Positions 58,181 through 64,000 of a stretch of 64,000 nucleotides of DNA are shown here, piece by piece (within the stretch, counting starts at the first letter, position 1; every line of letters starts with the position of its first letter). Position numbers and translations under genes: made by a program. The stretch is from NCBI RefSeq assembly GCF_900112195.1, contig NZ_FOKR01000002.1:303794-367793 (forward strand), written 5' to 3'. Below the pieces are notes generated by a model. It ran no database searches. It had not been told where the DNA came from and worked only from the letters and a program-made list of their open reading frames with translations. The DNA is from Butyrivibrio sp. YAB3001. GTDB taxonomy: Bacteria; Bacillota; Clostridia; Lachnospirales; Lachnospiraceae.

Positions 58181-59977
58181 TCATACTTTTTGCTTTTGCA
58201 TTTCTTCAACTTCATTTTTGAGCTTTTTGTTCTCAATGTCATTGAAAGTATCTACAGCTTCGATAATCCTCTTTCTTAGCTGATCTGACAGATCTCCGCT
58301 CTTTTCAAGTTCTTCACAGATTTCTGTCTGTTCAGTATTAAAGTAATTAAGAAGCTTCTGCTTGTAATCCTTAACCTGTTTGATTGGAAGCATATCAAGA
58401 CGCTTTGCGCCTGATGCAACCAGAATAATTACCTGCTCATGCATAGCAAGAGGATGCTCGAGAGGCTGTTTTAACAATTCCATTAGCACATTTCCATGTG
58501 CAAGCTGATTCTTGGTAGTCTCATCAAGATCAGAACTAAACTGTGTAAACACAGCCATTTCTCTGTACTGAGCAAGATCAACTCTTATACTGCCGGCAGC
58601 TTTTTTCATAGCCTTAGTCTGCGCTGCGCTACCAACTCTGGAAACAGAAAGTCCTACATTTACCGCAGGTCTCATACCCTCAAAGAACAGATCACTCTCA
58701 AGGAATATCTGTCCATCTGTGATAGAAATAACGTTGGTAGGTATATATGCAGATACATCGCCTGCAAGAGTTTCAATTATAGGTAGTGCTGTGATTGAAC
58801 CACCACCAAGTTCTGAAGAAAGCTTACTTGCTCTTTCAAGAAGTCTTGAGTGCAGATAGAATACATCTCCCGGATAAGCTTCTCTTCCCGGTGATCTTTC
58901 AAGAAGTAATGAAAGAGCTCTGTATGCAACGGCATGCTTGGAAAGATCATCATAAACAATAAGAACATCTTTTCCTTGATACATGAAGTATTCTGCCATT
59001 GCAGCTCCCGAATAAGGAGCGATATACTGAAGTGGCGCCATATCTGCAGCTGTAGAACTAACTACTATTGAATAGTCCATAGCGCCATTATTTTTCAAAG
59101 TCTGTACAATTTTGGCAACTGTAGAAGCCTTCTGACCTATGGCAACATAGATACAGATTACATTCTTGCCCTTTTGGTTAATTATGGTATCAAGGGCAAT
59201 CGATGTTTTACCGGTCTGTCTGTCACCGATAATAAGCTCCCTCTGTCCTCTTCCAATCGGGAACATAGTATCAATGGACAAAATTCCGGTCTCCATAGGT
59301 TCATTGACCGACTGCCTCTCAATGATACCTGGTGCAGGCTGCTCAACAGGTCTGTATCCTGATTCCTTGATACTTCCAAGCCCGTCGATTGGCGCGCCTA
59401 ATGCATCAATTACTCTTCCGATAAAGGCTTCACCAACAGGAATTCCGGCTTCCTTATAAGTTCTTACAGCCTTTGTTCCCTGTCTGATACCTGTATCATT
59501 ACCAAAAAGGATACATCCTATATGATCTTTTCGAATATCCTGAGCCATGCCCTTGGTTCCATCTTCGAACTCAATGATCTCACCATAAAAAGCATGTTCA
59601 ATACCATCTACATTGGCGATTCCATCACCAACCCAGACTACGGTTCCAACCTCTCTGTCTTCAAGAGAAAGGCTGAAATTCTCGACTTTTTCACTAAACA
59701 TGGAGATGATCTTATTTGTATCATTAGCTCCACTGACATGCTTAAGATTTTCCAGTTCTGCCCGAAGCTGCCTTACTCTACCGGCGTCACTCCAGTCATA
59801 TTCAAAATTACCACAAGATACAATAAAGCCACCACCAATTGATTCATCAAGCTTTACTTCAAGCTCAATATCAGTGGTATCAAATTTCTGACATAAAACA
59901 TTTTTTATTTTAGAAATCTGCTCTTGGCTCGGCGCAGTACTTGCATATCTTAATAATGCATTTACTTTTTCACTCAT
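58181..59977 (-). CDS. atpA: ATP synthase alpha subunit fused to the C-terminal half of the delta subunit
   Basis: The ATG at 59977 follows GGAGC by six bases and overlaps the atpF stop (ATGAGTGA). The 598-residue product has two parts. Residues 1-80 match the C-terminal domain of the delta/OSCP subunit, as in [18 protein letters not shown], then [20 protein letters not shown] and [18 protein letters not shown], the GGxxI...D-x-S pattern of AtpH. Residues 86-598 are a normal alpha subunit: [18 protein letters not shown], Walker [15 protein letters not shown] and [21 protein letters not shown] charged C-terminal tail of about 25 residues is added. The N-terminal half of delta, which normally grips the alpha N-termini, is not encoded anywhere in the operon. 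Confidence 0.9.
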   Translation of the reverse strand: MSEKVNALLRYASTAPSQEQISKIKNVLCQKFDTTDIELEVKLDESIGGGFIVSCGNFEYDWSDAGRVRQLRAELENLKHVSGANDTNKIISMFSEKVENFSLSLEDREVGTVVWVGDGIANVDGIEHAFYGEIIEFEDGTKGMAQDIRKDHIGCILFGNDTGIRQGTKAVRTYKEAGIPVGEAFIGRVIDALGAPIDGLGSIKESGYRPVEQPAPGIIERQSVNEPMETGILSIDTMFPIGRGQRELIIGDRQTGKTSIALDTIINQKGKNVICIYVAIGQKASTVAKIVQTLKNNGAMDYSIVVSSTAADMAPLQYIAPYSGAAMAEYFMYQGKDVLIVYDDLSKHAVAYRALSLLLERSPGREAYPGDVFYLHSRLLERASKLSSELGGGSITALPIIETLAGDVSAYIPTNVISITDGQIFLESDLFFEGMRPAVNVGLSVSRVGSAAQTKAMKKAAGSIRVDLAQYREMAVFTQFSSDLDETTKNQLAHGNVLMELLKQPLEHPLAMHEQVIILVASGAKRLDMLPIKQVKDYKQKLLNYFNTEQTEICEELEKSGDLSDQLRKRIIEAVDTFNDIENKKLKNEVEEMQKQKV

Positions 59978-60461
59978 TATCTGCTCCAGCTTCAATTATA
60001 AACTTGTCATATAGTTCTTTGTCATCACTAGCATTATGTTTTGTAGCGGCAATCTTTGAGGCAGCATGTATAACCATATCTGTAAGTTCGGTTGCATATG
60101 CCTCTTTTGCCCTCTCATTTTCAACTTCTGCATTATGTTTAGCCTCGAGAAGTATCTGCTCGCCCTTTTTCTTGGCATCGTCTACAATTTTCTCGTACTC
60201 TTCGTATCCTTTTTTCTTGATGTCTGCAAGTATCTGCTCTTTTTCTTCCTCTGCATGAGAAATCTTCTCTTCATATTCTCTCTTGGTATCAAGCGCAGAC
60301 TTGGTCGCAATATCAGCAGCTTTGGTTGCCTCGTCAATCTCATCACGTCTTTGCGCCAAAATAGCATCTACTTTTTTGAATAAGAAGATTTTAAAAATAA
60401 GATACAAGATCAGTAAATTGGCTATAATGCATATTATATTTATAGGACTAAAATCTAACAC
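59970..60461 (-). CDS. atpF: ATP synthase b subunit
   Basis: The peripheral stalk subunit is 163 residues. An N-terminal membrane helix ([20 protein letters not shown]) is followed by a long charged coiled coil ([20 protein letters not shown] ... [20 protein letters not shown]). The end ([18 protein letters not shown], then [10 protein letters not shown]) is the usual delta-contacting part and has normal length, so no delta N-domain is fused here. The start codon of the delta-alpha fusion lies inside its last codons. Confidence 0.94.
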   Translation of the reverse strand: MLDFSPINIICIIANLLILYLIFKIFLFKKVDAILAQRRDEIDEATKAADIATKSALDTKREYEEKISHAEEEKEQILADIKKKGYEEYEKIVDDAKKKGEQILLEAKHNAEVENERAKEAYATELTDMVIHAASKIAATKHNASDDKELYDKFIIEAGADNE

Positions 60462-60492
60462 TATTTTTTCCTTCCTTCATGGAGTATATGCT

Positions 60493-60708
60493 TTAAGTAA
60501 ACAAAATCATTATAGCTACTACAAAGCCATAGATAGCGGTTGCTTCTGCAAGGGCGCATCCAAGAAGCAAAAGCTTCATGATCTTGCCGTCCGCCTCAGG
60601 CTGTCTTGCTACTGCATCTGTTGCCTTAGATGTTGCCAGACCGATTCCTAAACCTGCACCTAATCCTGTAAAAACTGCAATAGCTGCTCCAATTGCTGAT
60701 AAATCCAT
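60493..60708 (-). CDS. atpE: ATP synthase c subunit, proton type
   Basis: The ring-forming hairpin is 71 residues: helix 1 with AVFTGLGAGLGIGLATSKAT, polar loop ARQPEAD, and helix 2 with the ion-binding Glu in LGCALAEATAIYGFVVA. Sodium-type c subunits have a Gln in helix 1 (GxGxGQG) and Glu-Ser-Thr in helix 2. Here Gln is replaced by Ile and Ser by Ala, so proton coupling is predicted. It lies between atpB and atpF. Confidence 0.95.
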   Translation of the reverse strand: MDLSAIGAAIAVFTGLGAGLGIGLATSKATDAVARQPEADGKIMKLLLLGCALAEATAIYGFVVAIMILFT

Positions 60709-60783
60709 ATAATTTTTCCTCCTTGTTTTTGTTAAGGTTGATAAAAAATTGTTAAAATCTGATTTATATGATCTGCCTTCTCA

Positions 60784-61473
60784 TTACTCAACAGCTTCTT
60801 TTATGTAAAGAGAAGTAAGAAATACAAAGACGTATGCCTGGATAAGTCCGTCAAATATATCAAAGTACAGACAAAACGGCACAGGTAAAATAAGTGGAAA
60901 TACATGCTTGATAAGTTCCATAATAACCGTCGCACCGATAATATTACCGAACAATCGCATGCACAAAGAAAGAGGTCTGATTGCAAGTTCTAAGATATTC
61001 ATGGGAGTCACAACAGCCATTGGCTGTGCAAAGCTCTTTAGCCATCCCCTGAATTTCTTTTTCCTGATGCCTGCAGCTTCTACAAGAAAAATACTCATTA
61101 AAGATAACGCAGCAGTAACATTGATATCCATGGTCGGAGGCACAAAGCCAAACAGGCCAATCATGTTTGATACTGCAAGATATACCAGGACTGTAAAAAT
61201 ATAGTCAGTATATCGCTCACCCTCTTCGCCAAGCATTCCACCCACAAGGCCTCTTAGCCAAAGCACAAAGCCCTCTACCGCAGCTTGCCTCTTAGAAATA
61301 TTATGAACCTTAAAGCCACGTGTCAGGATCAGAAGCGCAACAAGAATAATAGCCATAATGATCCATGTGACTACCACTGATTCATAAATATCAAATTTCC
61401 CATCACCGAACGGTAGATGAATGAAAGCCTTATCCTTTAAAAGGATTTCGTTTAGTAGTTCCTTAATATCCAT
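60784..61473 (-). CDS. atpB: ATP synthase a subunit
   Basis: The 229-residue membrane protein carries the essential Arg in ILELAIRPLSLCMRLFGNII near residue 165 and FVFLTSLYIKEAVE at the end. It forms the proton half-channels against the c ring. The ATG at 61473 is chosen over the GTG at 61479 because GGGG precedes it at proper distance. It is the first gene of the operon; no atpI is visible ahead of it. Confidence 0.95.
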   Translation of the reverse strand: MDIKELLNEILLKDKAFIHLPFGDGKFDIYESVVVTWIIMAIILVALLILTRGFKVHNISKRQAAVEGFVLWLRGLVGGMLGEEGERYTDYIFTVLVYLAVSNMIGLFGFVPPTMDINVTAALSLMSIFLVEAAGIRKKKFRGWLKSFAQPMAVVTPMNILELAIRPLSLCMRLFGNIIGATVIMELIKHVFPLILPVPFCLYFDIFDGLIQAYVFVFLTSLYIKEAVE

Positions 61474-61501
61474 ATCCACACCCCATCATTTTTCAACTAC
61501 T

Positions 61502-61530
61502 ATTATAAAAAATGAAATAATATTTTACAA
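61502..61530 (-). promoter_or_regulatory. Promoter of the ATP synthase operon
   Basis: On the minus strand TTGTAA (61525-61530) and TATAAT (61502-61507) are 17 bases apart. The start site would be near 61495, giving a leader of about 22 bases to atpB with GGGG inside it. Confidence 0.65.
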
Positions 61531-61799
61531 CAATATATATTTCTTTCTACATAATTACAGTCAAGCAAAATAATGTTTTTTATTACAAGCTTTGCCATAT
61601 CTCCGGTTGGTGCAACACCCTTACTGTGGTCAGCATAGTATGTTCCGTAGTCTCCATACCACTCAGCTGCCTGCGCGATAGGTACAAAGCCTTTTAACGG
61701 TGCGCACTGTGAAGGGCTAAGGAAACCTTCTGAGGTGCGAAGTGATATTTCCTGGCGGTCAACACAGATTGACATTGCCTGACGAAATTCACTTTTTGC
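61503..61799 (-). pseudogene. Fragment of a family-5 solute-binding protein
   Basis: The frame reads AKSEFRQAMSICVDRQEISL, then CAPLKGFVPIAQAAEWYGDY, which resembles the middle of OppA/DppA-type peptide-binding proteins (the FRQAxSxxxDR block). It lacks the signal peptide, N-terminal lobe and most of the C-terminal lobe, and runs out into the atp promoter. The open frame starts inside the similarity, without a ribosome-binding site. I read it as a decayed remnant of about 95 residues. Confidence 0.5.
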
Positions 61800-61813
61800 A
61801 AAAATGATGGCGA

Positions 61814-61885
61814 TTACTGAGGAAAAATGACAGGTATCAGAAAGAATGCGGTCAATTTTATCCTAAGACTATACAACTTTCCCAT
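61814..61885 (-). pseudogene. Truncated start of a chemoreceptor-like or sensor protein
   Basis: An ATG at 61885 follows GGGAAAGGAG at good spacing and reads MGKLYSLRIKLTAFFLIPVI before a stop three codons later. A short basic start running into an RIKLTAFFLIPVIF-type membrane helix is typical of methyl-accepting chemotaxis proteins and sensor kinases. The rest of the gene is missing; the solute-binding fragment begins about 15 bases further on in another frame. Confidence 0.45.
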
Positions 61886-62057
61886 TGAGTAAGTCTCCTT
61901 TCCCATTTAAAAAGCCATTATAACTCTGTCATTTTATCATAACATTATTGTGTTAAAAAACGATAAAGCCTTAATTATATATAGATAAACAATCAATTAT
62001 AATCATATGCTTAGCTATTTTTTAAAGTGCGATTTTACTTTGTTATTTTTGTAATCT

Positions 62058-62086
62058 AAAAGGCTGACCATTCTACGGGTCAGCCT
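62058..62086 (-). terminator. Intrinsic terminator after the Rpn-type gene
   Basis: On the minus strand GGCTGACC pairs with GGTCAGCC around an eight-base loop and is followed by TTTTAGATT. It lies 32 bases past the stop codon. The stretch from here to 61886 is AT-rich with no gene seen. Confidence 0.8.
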
Positions 62087-62117
62087 CATATAATAAAATG
62101 TTTTTATTTATAAATTG

Positions 62118-63137
62118 TTATGCATTCTTGTATTTTTCCAGCTCTTCTTGAAGCTTCTTAATAGTAACGTCCTTATCTGCAAGAGCCGCAATATTATCGG
62201 CAATGACTTTATCTTTATCAGCTAGCGTAGCTGTTGCAACATCAAGTTTCTCTTGAAGTTCATCAATCATGTATCTTACAGTGTTCTGGTCTAGTATCTG
62301 AAGTTCTTTTGAAAACATGCTCATCACCCCTTCCACATTTAGACACATCTCATAAATATCATCATAGAACTTTTTAAAATACGGATATTTCTGAATTAGC
62401 TCCACAATGTATTCTGGTTCATCACAGCCTAAGAATGTCAGCCATGCATCAAGTTCATTATTTATACCATTATTATGGAGTTTCTTCAGGAAAATATCAA
62501 TCGGGATAAACATAAAATTTTGAAGCATATTTAGCTTAAGACCTGTGTTTGACACATAATTGATATTGTGGATATACGTATTCATGAACGCATGAAATTC
62601 ATCTGAACTCTTTTCCATAAAGACTATGGTATAAACAGGTGCAACGTCCTTATATGTAAACTTCTTCTTTTTCTCATCGCGAATACGCTTATACTGCCTA
62701 AGCAGCAAATCTGCCGAATAGCAGGAAGCTCTTTCTCCGGTAAAAGCATATCCCAGCTTTTGTACTTCAACATTTGCTATTGTCCCGTCCTCAAGTTCAA
62801 CCACAATATCAGTTATAACAAGAGACAATTCATCTCCAAGGCGAGTGGTATCATTGGGAAGTATGAATTTAAACTTAACCTTTCTGCCCATTAGTGTACT
62901 TAGCAGATTGGATAGTCTCTCCGGATCATACTCAGGATTAAATACCTCTTTAAAGAAGCTGTCATAAAGCATTTTTATTCCTTTTGCACCCGAGCAAATG
63001 TTTAAGAATTCTTCCTGCTGATACCTCTCCCAAGAATTAAAAAGCTTGATAAGCTCCTCATTTGAGTAAATTTCTTCCAATATTTCCTGCTTAGTTCTAA
63101 GCATAGGAAAATACTGCCTTAAATTATTATTTTTCAT
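62118..63137 (-). CDS. Rpn-family PD-(D/E)XK nuclease (recombination-promoting nuclease/transposase type)
   Basis: The 339-residue protein matches the Lachnospiraceae type annotated as PD-(D/E)XK nuclease family transposase. The block KMLYDSFFKEVFNPEYDPER is followed by the nuclease core: Asp in SLVITDIVVELEDGTIANVE near residue 112, and the E-x-Q/K part in NVEVQKLGYAF. YSADLLLRQYKRI and the middle domain follow. The C-terminal 70 residues form a coiled coil with repeated LADKDKVIADN and LADKDVTIKKL segments. Rpn proteins promote RecA-independent recombination, and the variable C-terminal repeats are typical. No inverted repeats of a transposon are seen around it. It has its own terminator. 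Confidence 0.8.
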   Translation of the reverse strand: MKNNNLRQYFPMLRTKQEILEEIYSNEELIKLFNSWERYQQEEFLNICSGAKGIKMLYDSFFKEVFNPEYDPERLSNLLSTLMGRKVKFKFILPNDTTRLGDELSLVITDIVVELEDGTIANVEVQKLGYAFTGERASCYSADLLLRQYKRIRDEKKKKFTYKDVAPVYTIVFMEKSSDEFHAFMNTYIHNINYVSNTGLKLNMLQNFMFIPIDIFLKKLHNNGINNELDAWLTFLGCDEPEYIVELIQKYPYFKKFYDDIYEMCLNVEGVMSMFSKELQILDQNTVRYMIDELQEKLDVATATLADKDKVIADNIAALADKDVTIKKLQEELEKYKNA

Positions 63138-63213
63138 TTGGTTCCTCTTAAGTCTTCATATTTGCTACAATTCTGAATTTTTCAGCCGGCCGGCTTTGGA
63201 AAATAAGATGTAA

Positions 63214-63248
63214 CAGAAAAATCTGTGCCCTGGAACAGGCACAGATTC
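63214..63248 (-). terminator. Intrinsic terminator after the isomerase gene
   Basis: On the minus strand AATCTGTGCC pairs with GGCACAGATT around an eight-base loop, followed by TTTCTG. It lies 110 bases past the stop of the isomerase gene. Confidence 0.75.
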
Positions 63249-63357
63249 TAGTGTAGCACTAAATTCTTAAGATTTACCGTCGAAAATTATTAATTCTTCT
63301 AAAGAATTATCTATCAAAACAGTAAAAAACAACTCTTTCTTTGCATACAAGTACATC

Positions 63358-63819
63358 CTACCGCACCGGTACACAATGCTTATCATTTATGTCACATACT
63401 TTTTGCACACGTCTGCGGTACTTCTCTTCCATCAAAGGTTCAGTGTTAAGCCAGGTCTTAACGATTTCCATGCTCATAAGACCGCCTATTATCTTCGCGC
63501 CAAGGCAAAGAATATTTGAATCCGTATGCTGTCTTGCAAGTGTGGCACAGAGTGGATCCTGACATACTGCAGCATAGCAGCCACTTATCTTGTTTGCAAT
63601 CAGGGCGCTTCCATACCCTACTCCATCACAAAAGATTCCTCTATCACATTCACCCTTTGCAACAGCAAGTGCCGCTGGATAAACAAAATCTGATAAATCA
63701 CAGGATTCATTATCAAAGGTTCCAAAATCCTTCACTTCATAACCTTGAGAAATAAGATATGCCTTAATCTCATTTTTCATTTCAGTGCCTGCGTGATCAT
63801 TTGCCATTGCAATAGTCAT
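63358..63819 (-). CDS. RpiB/LacA/LacB-family sugar-phosphate isomerase
   Basis: The 153-residue protein has the family start MTIAMANDHAGTEMKNEIKA, then VKDFGTFDNESCDLSDFVYP. The active-site loop reads RGIFCDGVGYGSALIANK where E. coli RpiB has GILICGTGVGISIAANK. Aligned, the catalytic Cys position is Asp, as in LacA/LacB galactose-6-phosphate isomerases, with a Cys one place earlier. The His of ARQHTDSNILCLGAKIIGG is kept. So it isomerises a sugar phosphate, but ribose-5-phosphate is not assured. The start follows GGAGG at 63826-63830, which touches the last CRISPR repeat. Confidence 0.85.
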   Translation of the reverse strand: MTIAMANDHAGTEMKNEIKAYLISQGYEVKDFGTFDNESCDLSDFVYPAALAVAKGECDRGIFCDGVGYGSALIANKISGCYAAVCQDPLCATLARQHTDSNILCLGAKIIGGLMSMEIVKTWLNTEPLMEEKYRRRVQKVCDINDKHCVPVR

Positions 63820-63830
63820 AATAATCCTCC

Positions 63831-64000
63831 ATTTCTATTTTTCATGCTCTAACAAGATTCTCAAACAGTTATATCGGTATGAAATCTGTAACTTATGTTT
63901 TACATTCTTATGATCTAACAAGGTTCTCAAACTGACTGGAAGTCAATCCGTGTATTGCTTTATGTTTTACATTCTTATGATCTAACAAGGTTCTCAAACC
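63831..64000 (-). CRISPR. End of a CRISPR array, 36-bp repeats, probably type II-A
   Basis: Two identical 36-bp repeats stand at 63897-63932 and 63964-63999; on the plus strand they begin GTTTTACATTC and end GTTCTCAAAC. A degenerate repeat at 63831-63866 keeps the last 16 bases with one change. Spacers are 30 and 31 bp, and a third begins at 64000. Read on the minus strand the repeat starts GTTTGAGA and ends AATGTAAAAC, the look of type II-A repeats. A degenerate terminal copy marks the leader-distal end, so the leader, and perhaps cas genes, should lie beyond the window. Confidence 0.9.

Noticed and set aside
62118..63137. Intact transposon carrying the Rpn-type gene
   Set aside because: I found no terminal inverted repeats or target duplication on either side, so only the gene is reported.
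63184..63195. Perfect GC palindrome AGCCGGCCGGCT in AT-rich DNA
   Set aside because: It is only 12 bases long, has no T run or matching partner, and lies between two terminated genes. I found no function to attach.

Overview
The window looks like a chromosomal segment of a rumen or gut Lachnospiraceae bacterium close to Butyrivibrio or Pseudobutyrivibrio. The DNA is AT-rich, Shine-Dalgarno sites are strong (GGAGG-like), and groESL carries a CIRCE operator. Other pointers are a Rex redox repressor, a gene pair for a GGGtGRT-family protein and a NifU-like protein, cytoplasmic GH13 enzymes, and a proton-type F-ATP synthase. The genus is an inference from gene content, not from a marker sequence. 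I see no rRNA or tRNA gene and no complete insertion sequence.

Layout. 1-4.4 kb: a cut-off lipoprotein gene, two AT-rich orphan genes (one secreted) and a hipBA toxin-antitoxin pair with a palindromic operator. 4.5-10.3 kb: alr and nnr, then a coiled-coil gene with rex, and divergent hslO; the rex promoter is a perfect sigma-A consensus with a Rex box over the start site. 10.3-17.6 kb: six polyamine genes (speA, speE, a carboxynorspermidine synthase-like dehydrogenase, nspC, aguA, aguB), all on the minus strand. 17.8-25.2 kb: an MMPL/RND membrane protein coupled to a giant surface protein, behind a two-gene unit encoding a retropepsin-like protease. 25.3-28.1 kb: a 129-bp tandem repeat, groEL and groES, and hairpin repeats. 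28.1-41 kb: a GH13 alpha-amylase, a small orphan behind a structured leader, GNAT and phosphoesterase genes, a heterodimeric ABC exporter with SPFH and NfeD genes, and an amylosucrase-like enzyme. Three related PAS-GAF-GGDEF proteins lie at 37.5-44 kb. 44.1-49 kb: the GGGtGRT/NifU-like pair and a large InlB-repeat surface protein.

49.1-61.5 kb is a long minus-strand gene train. It starts with atpB-E-F-A-G-D-C and runs without a visible terminator through a lipoprotein, an acyltransferase, a short MetH, ilvB and ilvN. There is no free atpH gene: the C-terminal half of the delta subunit is fused to the front of the alpha subunit and the N-terminal half is absent. Upstream lie remnants of a chemoreceptor-like start and a solute-binding protein. 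62-64 kb: an Rpn-type PD-(D/E)XK nuclease, an RpiB/LacAB-like isomerase, and the end of a CRISPR array whose last, degenerate repeat touches the isomerase ribosome-binding site.

The items most worth following up are the delta-alpha fusion, the GGGtGRT/NifU-like pair of unknown function, the covarying structured repeat after groEL, the coupled retropepsin operon, and the GGDEF triplet with graded loss of catalytic residues.
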